NCBI RefSeq assembly: GCF_000025325.1
Contig: NC_013743.1
Coordinates: forward strand, 1,922,001-1,986,000
Direction of reading: 5' to 3'
From: Haloterrigena turkmenica DSM 5511
GTDB lineage: Archaea > Halobacteriota > Halobacteria > Halobacteriales > Natrialbaceae
DNA length: 64,000 nt
Below the pieces are notes generated by a model. It was not told the DNA's origin. It was given only the letters and a program-made list of their open reading frames with translations, and searched no databases. This document shows positions 1-9,071 of this stretch, piece after piece (positions within the stretch are counted from its first letter, which is position 1; each line of letters begins with the position of its first letter). The translations under genes were made by a program, and so were the position numbers.

Positions 1-2
1 CC

Positions 3-143
3 GCCGTCGCCCCGCCCAAAGCGCGCAAACTCGAGTGGGCCGAGCGACTGCTCTACTGGCTCGAGTCGCGGCGTGCCGAGCGTTTCCCGGTGCTGGACGG
101 CCGGCGGGACGCGATCGACACGAGTGCCCTCCCCCTCGAGTGA
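3..143 (+). CDS. C-terminal end of an unknown protein (partial)
   Basis: Reading frame 3 is open from the window edge to a TGA at 141-143 and gives about 46 residues rich in Arg, Glu, Leu and Trp, ending in SALPLE. The acidic and basic mix and the strong GC third-position bias look coding, but no domain can be recognised in this fragment. The start and most of the protein lie outside the window. It ends 31 bases before the convergent end of a small zinc-finger gene on the minus strand. Confidence 0.45.
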   Translation, partial: AVAPPKARKLEWAERLLYWLESRRAERFPVLDGRRDAIDTSALPLE

Positions 144-173
144 CGGCTCGTTCGACGCGGTCGACCGCGTTCG

Positions 174-386
174 TCACTCGATTCGGTACCGCGCGACGCC
201 GTCGCAGCCACAGGTCGGACAGGACACGCCCTCTAACTCGCGGGTCGTCCCGCAGCGCCGACACTCCTCGATGACCCTTTGTCCGTCATCGCGCCCGAAA
301 ACGGTCTCGAGTACGATTCGCAGTCCCGTCGATGCCGACTCCCAATTCGGTCTCCCCTGACCTCGCATACCCATCGCTCCCATCAT
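174..386 (-). CDS. small double-CxxC zinc-finger protein
   Basis: A 70-residue protein with two CxxC knuckles, Cys42/Cys45 (ECRRCG) and Cys56/Cys59 (SCPTCG), the classic layout of a small haloarchaeal zinc ribbon. The N-terminal part (MMGAMGMRGQ) is poorly constrained and the true start may be the second or third ATG, a few codons downstream. Such proteins are abundant in haloarchaea and usually have no assigned function; nucleic acid or protein binding is the usual guess. It converges with the fragment at the window edge. Confidence 0.6.
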   Translation of the reverse strand: MMGAMGMRGQGRPNWESASTGLRIVLETVFGRDDGQRVIEECRRCGTTRELEGVSCPTCGCDGVARYRIE

Positions 387-653
387 ATCCGATTTCGTTA
401 TGGTCCTGTTACCGTGAATAACACGAATATTGATAGAAGTGTGGACCCAATACCCACGCTATCCGTTACGTAATGCGGCGCTTACCCCGTCGTACACCGC
501 CGAACGACGCCGATTCCTTTCGGTTTCGATTCGGTACGACGTTCCCCTCTCTCGAGTCGCCGATGTTCTCGGCTGCGTGTCACTGCGAGACGGCGCGAAC
601 CTATCGGAACGACGGTAATAACGGTTAAGACGAATAGGTCGCCATCGTAGTAC

Positions 654-1091
654 GTGGATCCCCGACTCATCGTCACGGTCCCGGTACTGACGTACTACGT
701 CATTGTAGGGTTGTTCGCCCTCGCCCAGTCGACGGTGGGCGCGACGTTTACGCAGGGCCAGCCCGCTTTTCTGCTGGTCGTCGGCGTCGTCGGCCCCCTG
801 GTCGCGCTCGGACTGATATGGCTGCGAAACTACATCTACGGAGCGCCGTTGCTCGTGGGCGCGTTGTTGCCGACCGCGTGGTTCGTCTGCTACTTCTTCT
901 TCGTCCACGACAACCCGGCGAACGTGTTCGCAGTCGGCGGCGACGGATCGACGGCGTATCTGGCGGCGACGTTCGGAATCGTCGCCACGTCGCTGATCGC
1001 CGCGGGCGTCAGTTGCTGGCTCTGGTATCAGGTGAGCCCGCAGTTCCGGACCGCGGTCGATCGGTTCATTCGTCCCGAGGCCGCCGAGTAG
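654..1091 (+). CDS. four-helix membrane protein of unknown function
   Basis: A 145-residue protein starting at GTG. Four hydrophobic segments are visible, roughly residues 5-25, 38-57, 64-84 and 103-125, with a short polar tail ending RPEAAE. No enzymatic motif is seen. It is transcribed alone, with an A/T-richer stretch (about 600-640) upstream that could hold its promoter. Haloarchaeal genomes carry many such small integral membrane proteins; I do not recognise a family. Confidence 0.6.
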   Translation: MDPRLIVTVPVLTYYVIVGLFALAQSTVGATFTQGQPAFLLVVGVVGPLVALGLIWLRNYIYGAPLLVGALLPTAWFVCYFFFVHDNPANVFAVGGDGSTAYLAATFGIVATSLIAAGVSCWLWYQVSPQFRTAVDRFIRPEAAE

Positions 1092-1262
1092 TCGGCCGGC
1101 ATCGCTCCGACGATGTCTCTCCGGACTCGAATTTCGTCAGACGCTCCTCGACGGCCGATTTCAGAACGGCGAAATACCGTCGTTTGATGGCTTCTAAAGG
1201 TGCTTTGTCACGTGGGTTTGAGAGCCGCTACGCTTATCGGGCCGTTCGATGTAGCGACGGCT

Positions 1263-1565
1263 ATGTCCGCTTCGTCCGACCCGTCGTCCGATGCGGTGGC
1301 ACCCAGCCAGGCCGTCATCGAGGCGATCGCCGCCCACGAAGGCGTCGACGTTACCGACGTCGAACCGCCGGCGTACGAGCCGCTGTACACGGTGGTCAAC
1401 CCCGAAGCGTTAGATCGACTGTTTCAGCCCGCTGCCGGTTCGACGACCGCCCGAGTCGTCCTCGAGTACGAGGGGTACGAGATCACGGTCTTCAGCGACG
1501 GGCGCGTCGACGTGAGCGACCGATCGGTCGCCGACGGCTCCATCGAGTTCTCGCTGGAAGACTAG
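1263..1565 (+). CDS. HalOD1 output-domain protein
   Basis: A 100-residue soluble acidic protein. The start at ATG 1263 is chosen because the typical domain begins soon after it; the longer frame from 1200 adds an unlikely extension. The pattern AVIEAIAAHEGVDVTDVEPPAYEPLYTVVNPEALDRLF is spread over residues about 18-58, followed by the beta part EYEGYEITVFSDGRVDV; together these are characteristic of HalOD1, a domain known from haloarchaeal signal-transduction proteins. Here it stands alone, as is common. A TATA-like CTTATC lies near 1232, about 30 bases upstream, fitting a leaderless transcript. The family is thought to act as a signalling output module; its partner is unknown. Confidence 0.8.
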   Translation: MSASSDPSSDAVAPSQAVIEAIAAHEGVDVTDVEPPAYEPLYTVVNPEALDRLFQPAAGSTTARVVLEYEGYEITVFSDGRVDVSDRSVADGSIEFSLED

Positions 1566-1595
1566 GCACGCACTCGAGACTCGGGGACCGCCCTC

Positions 1596-2564
1596 CTAGT
1601 CGGCCCAGTAGGCCTCGCCCGGCTCGGTCTCGAAGATCGCTCGCTCGAGCAGGTCGACAGCCTTCTCTAAGCCCTCCCGGGAACTGGTCAGCGAGTCCTC
1701 GTGCTCGATCGAGAGGGCGCCGTCGTAGCCGACCATCCGCAGCGTCGAGACGATGTCCTTCCAGTGGCCCTCGCCGTGGCCGTAGCCGACCGAGCGGAAG
1801 AGCCACGAGCGGTTCGGCTCGTCGTCGTAAGCCGTCGTGTCCAACACGCCCTTCTCGCGAGCCTGCGCGTCGTAGATCTTGGTGTCCTTGGCGTGGACGT
1901 GGTGGATCGCGTCCCGCTCGCCCAGATAGCGGATCGCGTCGGTGATCGTGATCCCCTGCCAGTAGAGGTGCGATGGATCGAAGTTCGCGCCGATACGCTC
2001 GCCCGTCTCCTCGCGCAGCCGAGCCATCCCGTGGGGTTCGTAGACCAGCATGTTCGGATGCATCTCGATCGCGACATCGACGCCGTGCTCGTCGGCGTAG
2101 TCGTTGATGTCGCTCCAGTAGGGTATCGCTTGCTCCCACTGGTACTCGAGGGCCTCTTCGTGTTCCGGCGGCCAGGGGGCCGTGATCCAGTTGGGGACCT
2201 CGTCGTTCGGTCCCCCGGCGGGGAGGCCGGAGAAGCAGGTGACGGCGTCGACGTCGAGCTGGCCGGCCAGTTCGATCGCCTCGCGCAGTTCCGTGTCCGC
2301 CCGCTCGGCTCTCTCGTCGTTCGGATGCAGCGGATTGTTGTGCGTCGCGAGCGCGCTGATCCGCATATCGTACTCCTCGAGGAGGTTTCGCACCTGCTGT
2401 TGTTCGGCGTCGTTGTCGAGGTACTCGGCCCGCGAGAGGTGGTCCTCTCCCGGATGGCCGCCGACGCCCGGTTCGATCGCGCTCACGCCGAGGCCGTCGA
2501 GGTACGAGAGGGCCCCCTCGAGCGATTCGTCCGCCAGCGGCGGGGTGTGTACGCCGATGTCCAT
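1596..2564 (-). CDS. sugar phosphate isomerase/epimerase (xylose-isomerase-like TIM barrel)
   Basis: A 322-residue protein with the features of the xylose-isomerase-like TIM-barrel superfamily: the N-terminal MDIGVHT strand, the metal-site glutamate in VAIEMHPN, NFDPSHLYWQG, the HHVHAKDTKI strand and the late SIEHED glutamate. These Glu/His/Asp residues sit where the divalent-metal ligands of the family are found. ATG at 2564 is preferred to the upstream TTG at 2576. It is the last gene of a minus-strand block with a sugar ABC transporter and a Gfo/Idh/MocA dehydrogenase, a pairing typical of catabolism of inositol-like or uncommon sugars. The substrate cannot be read from sequence. Confidence 0.85.
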   Translation of the reverse strand: MDIGVHTPPLADESLEGALSYLDGLGVSAIEPGVGGHPGEDHLSRAEYLDNDAEQQQVRNLLEEYDMRISALATHNNPLHPNDERAERADTELREAIELAGQLDVDAVTCFSGLPAGGPNDEVPNWITAPWPPEHEEALEYQWEQAIPYWSDINDYADEHGVDVAIEMHPNMLVYEPHGMARLREETGERIGANFDPSHLYWQGITITDAIRYLGERDAIHHVHAKDTKIYDAQAREKGVLDTTAYDDEPNRSWLFRSVGYGHGEGHWKDIVSTLRMVGYDGALSIEHEDSLTSSREGLEKAVDLLERAIFETEPGEAYWAD

Positions 2565-2732
2565 ATCGACCACCAACTACGGCGGGAGAGATAAAACGCG
2601 GGCCAGCAACGCGGGGTCTCGATTACCGGGATTATCGCGGCCACCGGAGGGAGTTCGATCCGTCTCCGGCGGAGCGAGACGACGCTGTTCGGTTCGTTCA
2701 GTTCTCTGTCTGGCACGCTACCGGGTGGCGTG

Positions 2733-3050
2733 CTATCTCGTCGGCGGACCGACCCGCCGCGGCCGCCGGTCCGTCGTCGACCGCGGGATCGCGCGGACGA
2801 GCGTCGACGCCGATCGGTAGCGGACCCGTTCGGTCGGCGACTTGGTCGCGACGAGTTTCCAGAAGCCGGGCGAGCGAAACGCGATCTCACACCGGCCGCG
2901 GCCGTCCGTTTGCTTTCGCTTCGAGCCGGCCTCGACGAGCGCCCCCTCGATCGGGTTGTTCCCCTTGTCGCGGACACGGACGGTGATCGGCCGTCCGACG
3001 GGCACCTCGTGGCGGCTGATCTCGAGCACGAGGGATCGTTCGATCTGCAT
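2733..3050 (-). CDS. small Ig/CNA-B-like beta-rich protein
   Basis: From ATG 3050 this gives 105 residues: MQIERSLVLEISRHEVPVG followed by PITVRVRDKGNNPIEGALVEA and a DGRGRCEIAFRSPGFWKLVATK segment. The VRVRDKGNNPIEGALVEA ... TDGRGRCEIAF pattern is what carboxypeptidase-regulatory-like or bacterial-Ig beta-sandwich folds show. No signal peptide is visible, so it probably acts in the cytoplasm. The basic C-terminal tail (RSTTDRRPRRVGPPTR) may be poorly ordered. It lies between the isomerase-like gene and the Gfo/Idh/MocA oxidoreductase and may be co-transcribed; a role in sugar use is only an inference from position. Confidence 0.6.
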   Translation of the reverse strand: MQIERSLVLEISRHEVPVGRPITVRVRDKGNNPIEGALVEAGSKRKQTDGRGRCEIAFRSPGFWKLVATKSPTERVRYRSASTLVRAIPRSTTDRRPRRVGPPTR

Positions 3051-3121
3051 GCGAGTTACTACCACGAGTGCGGAGAAAACGGCGTATCTGCAATCGCAGG
3101 CACCGGCGTCGACGCCGCAGT

Positions 3122-4189
3122 TCACTCCTCGATCGTGATCGTGTGGCCGTCGTCGCTGGACCGGTAGATCGCGTCGATGATCCGCTGGACGGAGAGCCCG
3201 TGTTCGACGCTTCTGTCGTCGGGATCGTCCCGGAGGATCCGATCATAGAACTCCTCCTGTTCCGCCGAGTGCGTGTCGTTCTCCCGCGTCTCGATGGACG
3301 TGTTCTCGAGGTGGTCGGGCCCGGCGGTGCTCGCCGAGTGGATGGTCAAATCGCCCTCGAGCAGGTCGAACCGCGCGGCCGCCTCGGTGCCTCGAACGAC
3401 GAACTCGTGGTTCGCCGGCCGGTTGGTCGCCCACGCGACTTCCAGCGAGATGGTCCGGTCGCCCCTACACCGGATGAACGCGCTGGCGGAGTCGTCGACG
3501 TCGAAGCCGGCCGGACCGGCGTCCTCGCCCCACATGTCGAGGTAGGCGTACTCCTCGTCGGACCCGAACTCGCCGCGGGCGACGCCGGTTACCTCCGAGA
3601 CGGGAGGGAACTCCAGCAGGTAGAGGGCCAGATCGATGGCGTGGACGCCGAGGTCGATGAGCGACCCGCCGCCGGCGATCTGTCGGCGAGTGAACCACGA
3701 GCCTCGCCCCGGTATGCCTCGGCGTCGGACGTAGTTGGCTTCGACGTGGGTTACCTCGCCCAGGTCGCCGCGTTCGATCCGGTTGCGGACGATCCGGACC
3801 GTGTTCGAGAACCGATTGTTGAAGCCGACCATCGCGTGGCCGTCCGAGTTGGCGGCGGCGTCGGCGATCCGTTCGGCGCTCTCGAGGGAGTGTGCGAGGG
3901 GCTTTTCCAGCAGGACGTGCAGATCGCGCTCGAAGGCGTCGACGGCGTACTCCTCGTGGTACTTGTTCGGCGTCGTGATGACGACGGCGTCGACGGTATC
4001 GTACAGTTCGTGGTGGTCTTCGTACACGTCGACGTCGTAGCGCCGGGCGAACCGCGACCGCGCTTCGGCGGCGACGTCCATCCCTCCCACGAGCGGCACG
4101 TCCAGTTCGATGAGACGTTCCGCGTGATACTGGCCGATGTTCCCCAAGCCAACGATTCCCGTTTTGATGTCGCTTCGATCTGTTGTCAT
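3122..4189 (-). CDS. Gfo/Idh/MocA family NAD(P)-dependent oxidoreductase
   Basis: A 355-residue protein with an N-terminal Rossmann fold (KTGIVGLGNIGQYHAERL) and the family signature EKPLAHS with its conserved Lys, followed by the C-terminal alpha/beta domain containing GGGSLIDLGVHAIDLALYLL, where the GGG...D.G.H catalytic motif of the family is intact. ATG 4189 is chosen because residues before it are not conserved-looking. Members oxidise or reduce sugars and sugar derivatives such as inositol or glucose with NAD(P). Its place between an ABC sugar transporter and an isomerase-like protein suggests a catabolic step on the imported sugar. The exact substrate is unknown. Confidence 0.9.
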   Translation of the reverse strand: MTTDRSDIKTGIVGLGNIGQYHAERLIELDVPLVGGMDVAAEARSRFARRYDVDVYEDHHELYDTVDAVVITTPNKYHEEYAVDAFERDLHVLLEKPLAHSLESAERIADAAANSDGHAMVGFNNRFSNTVRIVRNRIERGDLGEVTHVEANYVRRRGIPGRGSWFTRRQIAGGGSLIDLGVHAIDLALYLLEFPPVSEVTGVARGEFGSDEEYAYLDMWGEDAGPAGFDVDDSASAFIRCRGDRTISLEVAWATNRPANHEFVVRGTEAAARFDLLEGDLTIHSASTAGPDHLENTSIETRENDTHSAEQEEFYDRILRDDPDDRSVEHGLSVQRIIDAIYRSSDDGHTITIEE

Positions 4190-4339
4190 CGGAGTGTCGA
4201 TAGCTGCAGTCTGTTCTCGGACTGATACACCCAATACCGTGATATTGAACCTTTGTACTCGAACGTCTTCTGTCCGTTGCCAAACGGCAGCGGCTGATAC
4301 GCCGATCGGCGATCGCTCGCCGCTGACGGTCGAGGCGGG

Positions 4340-5527
4340 TCAGCTATCGGCTTCCGTCGGCGTCGTCCCGGGCTCTCGTTCCGAGCGGTCGGTCAGGCCG
4401 TGGAGCAAGGCGTCACCGGTCGCGGTGTCGAAGAGGTGAATCTTCGATCGATCGAGCACGACGTCGACGTCCTGGCCCGCCTCGATCTCCGTATCGGGGG
4501 TGACGCTCATCAGCAACTGGTTCGGCGACGTGGCGGGATCCTGATCCATCGAGCCCGTCGCCGCTTCGGAGAGCAGCAGATAGACGAAGACCTCGTCGCC
4601 CATCGGCTCCAGGACGTCGGTCCGGGCGTCGATGGGATCCGTCGCCGCGGCCAGCGAGTCCGCGTACTGGGTCAGGTGGACGTCCTCCGGTCTGACCCCG
4701 AGGGTGACCTCGTCGCCGATCGACACGCCCGAAAGCCGGCCCGGATCGAGGTCGATGATAAAGTTGTTCGTCTCGAGCCCGCCCTCGATGAGCGTCCCCT
4801 CGACGAAGTTCATCGACGGCGAGCCGATGAAGCCCGCGACGAAGAGGTTCGTGGGTTCGTTGTAGCAGACGAGCGGCGGCGCGATCTGCTGGAGTTTCCC
4901 GTCGTTCAAGACGGCGATGCGGTTGGACATCGTCATCGCCTCGGCCTGATCGTGGGTGACGTAGATGACCGTCGCGTCCAGCTCCCGGTGGAGCCGCTGG
5001 AGCTCCGTCCGCATGTGGACCCGGAGTTTCGCGTCTAAGTTCGCCAGCGGCTCGTCCATCAGGAACACGTCCGGGTTGCGAACGATCGCGCGGGCGATGC
5101 CGACGCGCTGTTGCTGGCCGCCGGACATCTCCGCCGGCATCCGATCGAGCATGCCCTCGAGCTGGACGATGTCGGCGGCCTCCTCGACGCGCTGACGGAT
5201 CTCCTCGTCGCTGTACTTGCGCAGTCTGAGGCCGAAGGAGATGTTCTCGTAGACGTCCATGTGGGGGAACAGCGCGATGTTCTGGAAGACCATCGCGACC
5301 CCGCGATCCTTGGGGGCGAGGCCGGTGACCTCGTCGTCGCCGATGTAGACCCGACCCTCGGTGGGCTGGGTCAGCCCCGCGACCGTCTCCATCGTCGTCG
5401 ACTTCCCGCAGCCCGAGGGGCCGACGAAGGTGACGAACTCGCCGTCCTCGACCTCCAGACTGATGTCGTCCACTGCCGTTTCGTTTCCGTATCGTTTCGT
5501 GATGTTCTCGAGTCGTACTCGTGCCAT
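4340..5527 (-). CDS. sugar ABC transporter ATP-binding protein (MalK/UgpC type)
   Basis: A 395-residue ATPase with Walker A GPSGCGKST at residues 36-44, Q-loop near FQNIALFP, signature MSGGQQQR at about 134-141, Walker B VFLMDEP at 154-160 and the H-loop in YVTHDQAEAMT. The C-terminal 150 residues hold the TOBE-like beta domain seen in MalK and UgpC, with LGVRPEDVHL. It powers the two permeases encoded just upstream; its ATG lies five bases after the stop of the second permease gene. The length is slightly over the usual 370 owing to an acidic C-terminal tail. This is the energising subunit of a CUT1-type importer, membrane-associated on the cytoplasmic face. Confidence 0.93.
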   Translation of the reverse strand: MARVRLENITKRYGNETAVDDISLEVEDGEFVTFVGPSGCGKSTTMETVAGLTQPTEGRVYIGDDEVTGLAPKDRGVAMVFQNIALFPHMDVYENISFGLRLRKYSDEEIRQRVEEAADIVQLEGMLDRMPAEMSGGQQQRVGIARAIVRNPDVFLMDEPLANLDAKLRVHMRTELQRLHRELDATVIYVTHDQAEAMTMSNRIAVLNDGKLQQIAPPLVCYNEPTNLFVAGFIGSPSMNFVEGTLIEGGLETNNFIIDLDPGRLSGVSIGDEVTLGVRPEDVHLTQYADSLAAATDPIDARTDVLEPMGDEVFVYLLLSEAATGSMDQDPATSPNQLLMSVTPDTEIEAGQDVDVVLDRSKIHLFDTATGDALLHGLTDRSEREPGTTPTEADS

Positions 5528-5531
5528 TGTG

Positions 5532-6569
5532 TTACTCCTTGAGTGCTCCTGCGGTGAGTCCGCTAACGATCTTCTCCTGTGCGATGACCACGAGTATCGC
5601 GACCGGAATCACTCCGATGATACTCGCGGCGGCCATCAGATGGTACAGCACCTCGTACTGGCCCTGGTAGGCCAGGATCCCGTCGAGGATCGGCGCCCAG
5701 TTCTGGGGCTGGCCGTCGGTCATCAGGAACGAGAAGAAGAACTCGTTGTAGACTGCGATGAACGTCAGCACGCCCGCCGTCGCGACGCCGGGGGCCGACA
5801 GCGGGATGATGACCCGGAACAGCGCACCGAGTCGGGTCGTTCCCTCGACGCGGGCGGCGTCCTCGAGCCCGTCGGGGATCTGCGAGTAGAAGGTCGTGAG
5901 GATGAATATCGCGAGCGGCATGAAGATCGCCGACAGCGGCGTCACCAGTGCGAAGGGAGTGTTGTAGAGCGTCCCGTCGCCGGTGATCGGCTCGAGGAAG
6001 AAAAACGACGTGTTGAACAGGTCGTTCAGCGGGATAAAGAACGCCGCCGGCGGGAAGAAGGAAATGATCAGCACCAGCAGCATGAGCGGCGTCCGACCGG
6101 TGAACTCGAGGCGACCGAAGGCGTACCCCGCGAGGCTGGCGACGACGAGGACGACGGCCGTCGAGGCCAGCGCGATCACGAAGCTGTTGAACATGTAGAC
6201 GTGGAACGGGATGACCTCGAAGACCTCGATGAAGGCGCCGGGGTTGAACCCGTTCGGCGTGAAGACGATGTCCTGGAGCTGTCCTTCGGGCGTCAGCGCG
6301 ACCATGAGCAGCCAGTAGAACGGGAACAGCGTCGTAAAGAGGAAGAAGATCGCCGCGACGTAGAACAGCGCCCGGTAGACTCGTTCGGGGTTCTCGATGG
6401 AGTTGGCGGCCCACTGCTGGAGCGGGCCGCGGTCGAGCTCCGCGTCGCGGCCCTCCTTGAGGACGTTCCTGCCCCCGTCGGGGCGGCGGAGCGTCGGATC
6501 TCTCGGTCGGTCACCGTCGTCGGTACCTCTGGCGTCGTTCGGATCGGTGGGTTCGTTCGGATCGGACAT
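5532..6569 (-). CDS. sugar ABC transporter permease (MalG type)
   Basis: A 345-residue inner permease. A polar N-terminal tail of about 60 residues (MSDPNEPTDPNDARGT) precedes six hydrophobic segments; the EAA loop is visible as LEDAARVEGTTRLGALFRVIIPLS, the site that contacts the ATPase. The ATG at 6569 overlaps the TGA of the first permease gene by one base (TGATG), so translation is probably coupled. The C-terminal ending VSGLTAGALKE is typical of MalG-like subunits. An open frame continues far upstream to 7112 but that part is antisense to or overlaps the first permease and is not coding. Confidence 0.93.
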   Translation of the reverse strand: MSDPNEPTDPNDARGTDDGDRPRDPTLRRPDGGRNVLKEGRDAELDRGPLQQWAANSIENPERVYRALFYVAAIFFLFTTLFPFYWLLMVALTPEGQLQDIVFTPNGFNPGAFIEVFEVIPFHVYMFNSFVIALASTAVVLVVASLAGYAFGRLEFTGRTPLMLLVLIISFFPPAAFFIPLNDLFNTSFFFLEPITGDGTLYNTPFALVTPLSAIFMPLAIFILTTFYSQIPDGLEDAARVEGTTRLGALFRVIIPLSAPGVATAGVLTFIAVYNEFFFSFLMTDGQPQNWAPILDGILAYQGQYEVLYHLMAAASIIGVIPVAILVVIAQEKIVSGLTAGALKE

Positions 6570-7612
6570 CAGTACATCCCTCCTTCGGTGTCGCGGAAGA
6601 GCACGACGTAGCCGCCGATGATCAGGCCGATGACCAGCGCCGTCGAGAAGGCGACGGCGGCGGCCGTCGCGTAGATTCGCGTGCCGCCGAACATCGCCTC
6701 GACGACGAGGCAGGTCAGCGACGGCACGGTCGTACAGCCGGCGGTCGACTCGATCAGTCCGAAGACGCGCATCGCGTCCATGGTTCGGAACAGCATCGCG
6801 ACCAGCAGCGCCGGCATCACCAGCGGAAGCGTGATCAGTTTGAACCGCTGCCACGGCGAGGCCCCGGCCACGCGGGCGACGTCGTACAGACTCCGGTCGA
6901 CGCTCTGGAGTCCCGCGAGGATCAGCAGGGCCATGAACGCCGACGACTTCCAGATGTCTGCCACGAGGATGATGACGAACGCGTCCCGGCTGTTGGCCAG
7001 CGGCGTCGAACTGAAGAGCCCGATGCTCTGCATGAGATCGGAGCCGAACCCGACCGTCGGCTGGAACATCAGGAAGAAGATCATCCCCTGGATGACGATC
7101 GGCACCGCCCACGGGAGGATGATCGCGACGCGGACCCAGCGGCGCCCCGTGAAGTCCTGATCGAGCACGTAGGCCTGTCCGAACCCGATCAGCGTCTCCA
7201 CGATGACGCTGATGATCGCGAACGCGAGCGTGACGAACAGTGCCTGCTGGAAGAACGGCGTCCCGAGTTCGATAAAGGGGAACGAACCGGTCAGCCCGAC
7301 GTCGAGGAACTGCCGAGCCAGCCGCGCGTTCCCGGTGAGGATGTCGACGTAGTTCTCGATGCCGACGAACCCGCCGAGCGGGTCCATGCCCCGCGTCTGG
7401 TCGGCCTGGAGCGACATGACGAACGTCCGAATCATCGGATAGAACGCGACGAGCGTCAACAGCGCGAACGCCGGCAGCAACAACAGGTACGCGTAGGCCC
7501 CCTCGCTCAGGCCCTCCATCCAGTTGATGACCGCATTGCCGGTCCGCTCTCGATCCTGGCTCCGTCCGGATTCACCGCCGGTCAACACGTCCGTGTCGGT
7601 ATCAGTTGCCAT
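6569..7612 (-). CDS. sugar ABC transporter permease (MalF type)
   Basis: A 347-residue permease with six predicted membrane segments after a short polar N-terminus. The EAA motif appears as YDVARVAGASPWQRFKLITLPL near residue 250. The MalF-like N-terminal segment YAYLLLLPAFALLTLVAFYP is typical of CUT1 transporters. The ATG at 7612 lies inside the end of the binding-protein gene (11-base overlap), and its stop overlaps the next permease start. It forms the heterodimeric channel with the MalG-type protein. Substrate is probably a mono- or oligosaccharide, inferred from family and neighbours only. Confidence 0.93.
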   Translation of the reverse strand: MATDTDTDVLTGGESGRSQDRERTGNAVINWMEGLSEGAYAYLLLLPAFALLTLVAFYPMIRTFVMSLQADQTRGMDPLGGFVGIENYVDILTGNARLARQFLDVGLTGSFPFIELGTPFFQQALFVTLAFAIISVIVETLIGFGQAYVLDQDFTGRRWVRVAIILPWAVPIVIQGMIFFLMFQPTVGFGSDLMQSIGLFSSTPLANSRDAFVIILVADIWKSSAFMALLILAGLQSVDRSLYDVARVAGASPWQRFKLITLPLVMPALLVAMLFRTMDAMRVFGLIESTAGCTTVPSLTCLVVEAMFGGTRIYATAAAVAFSTALVIGLIIGGYVVLFRDTEGGMY

Positions 7613-9071
7613 TCGTTTGCACCTCCGATTCGCTCTGCTGGAGTTCTTCCGCGAGATCGTTCATCGCCGCCTCTGGCGCATTTGCGCCGCGGTAGGCCGA
7701 ATTGACCGACTGATAGATCAGCGCCGACTGCTCGGGCCAGAGGTCGGTCGCCGGCCGCGGAATCGCGTTGTCGCTGGCCGCCTGCACGACGTCGCCGTAG
7801 CGGGCGACCGGGCCGACGTCGTCCGGGCTGGCCTCCGCGACCAGGTCGAGATTCGGCGGGAGGTATCCCCCGAGTTCGAAGATCGTGAGCATCACCTCTT
7901 CGTTGGCGAACGCCTCGAGGACCTGCAGCGCTTCCTCCTTGCGATCCGAGAACGGGCTCACGACCAGGTTCCAGCCGCCGAGCGCCGCGGCGGTGCCGCC
8001 GGTGCCTTCGAACTCGGCTTCCTCCTCGGGGACCCCGACCGGACTCGTCGTGACGCCGAGGTCCTCACCGAAGGCCTCCTCCGCGCCGGTCTGGGCGATC
8101 GCGAACGACCAGTTCCGGTTCGAGACGGCGTTGCCGGCGTCGAACGGGCTGAGCGACTCCTGTTCGGTCCACTGGACGATCGGCGACGGACTGATCTGGG
8201 CGTAGCCGTCGAGAGTGTTCTGATTCTCGCCCTCGATGAACGAGCGCATCATTCGAATCGCGTCGATGACCGGCTGTTCGTTGACGGTGACCGGGCGGTC
8301 GCCCGCGGTGAAGAGGTTGTCCACGCCGCCGTAGTACGCTCCGCCCCAGCTCGTCATCACCTCGTTGAACGTACAGCAGGACAGCCCCTCGTAGGCGGCC
8401 GCCTGCGTCGTGTACCCGTAGTTGAGGTCGGCCTGGTCTCTCGCGTCGCTGACCGCGTTCGCGAACTCTTCCCACTGCGGCGGGTCCGTCCCCCAACTAC
8501 TGGTGTCGTAGCCGGCGTCCTCGATCAGGTCCTGTCTGTAGAGAGTGAACCCGAGGTCCGGGAACAGCGGCAGCCCGTGGAGGTCGCCGGACTCGGGGTG
8601 GCGAGCCGTCTCGAGGATCGCGTCGAGGTAGTTCTCGTTGACGAACGAGACCGTCTCCTCGGGGAGCTCTTCGGTCAGGTTGACCGTCTGATTGCGCAGA
8701 ACGAACGGGACCGTCCAGCCGCTGTCCATCATGTGGATGTCCGGCGGGGCGCGACCCGCCTCGAGGGCCGACTGGGCCGTCTGCATCCGCGACGCGGAGT
8801 CGCTGACGACGGTCTGAATCTCGAGGCTGATGTCGTCGTCGAGACCGGCGTCCCAGAGCGCCTGCTGGACCGAGGGCCCGTCCCCGTCGCTGTGTATGAT
8901 CCCCTCGACACCCGAGTCTGCGGTCATTACCACTGTCCCCGGTTTTCGACCCCGGCCGAGACAGCCGGCAACGGCGACCGTTCCGGCCGCAGCGGACGCT
9001 GAGGCGGTCTTCAGGAACGATCGCCGCCCGAGCCGATCCCGGCCGTTGCGACCGGCAGTATCACGTCCCAT
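7602..9071 (-). CDS. extracellular sugar-binding lipoprotein of the ABC transporter (Tat-exported)
   Basis: From ATG 9071 this is a 489-residue secreted protein. The N-terminus carries a twin-arginine signal (RRSFLKTAS) and a lipobox-like AVAGC, so the Cys should be lipid-modified and anchor the protein outside the cell, as is usual for haloarchaeal binding proteins. The rest has the layout of a family 1 solute-binding protein, with VMTADSG early, a central WTVPFVLRNQT segment, and a C-terminal ALGGWNLVVSPFSDRKEEAL stretch. A frame extends upstream to a TTG at 9113, but the Tat signal fixes the start at 9071. A TTTATT box near 9112-9117 on the minus strand could be its promoter. Confidence 0.92.
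   Translation of the reverse strand: MGRDTAGRNGRDRLGRRSFLKTASASAAAGTVAVAGCLGRGRKPGTVVMTADSGVEGIIHSDGDGPSVQQALWDAGLDDDISLEIQTVVSDSASRMQTAQSALEAGRAPPDIHMMDSGWTVPFVLRNQTVNLTEELPEETVSFVNENYLDAILETARHPESGDLHGLPLFPDLGFTLYRQDLIEDAGYDTSSWGTDPPQWEEFANAVSDARDQADLNYGYTTQAAAYEGLSCCTFNEVMTSWGGAYYGGVDNLFTAGDRPVTVNEQPVIDAIRMMRSFIEGENQNTLDGYAQISPSPIVQWTEQESLSPFDAGNAVSNRNWSFAIAQTGAEEAFGEDLGVTTSPVGVPEEEAEFEGTGGTAAALGGWNLVVSPFSDRKEEALQVLEAFANEEVMLTIFELGGYLPPNLDLVAEASPDDVGPVARYGDVVQAASDNAIPRPATDLWPEQSALIYQSVNSAYRGANAPEAAMNDLAEELQQSESEVQTNGN

Noticed and set aside
459-908. Long minus-strand frame opposite the membrane protein at 654
   Set aside because: It is antisense to a better gene and its product is Arg/Asp-rich and repetitive with no domain; GC-rich DNA gives many such shadows.
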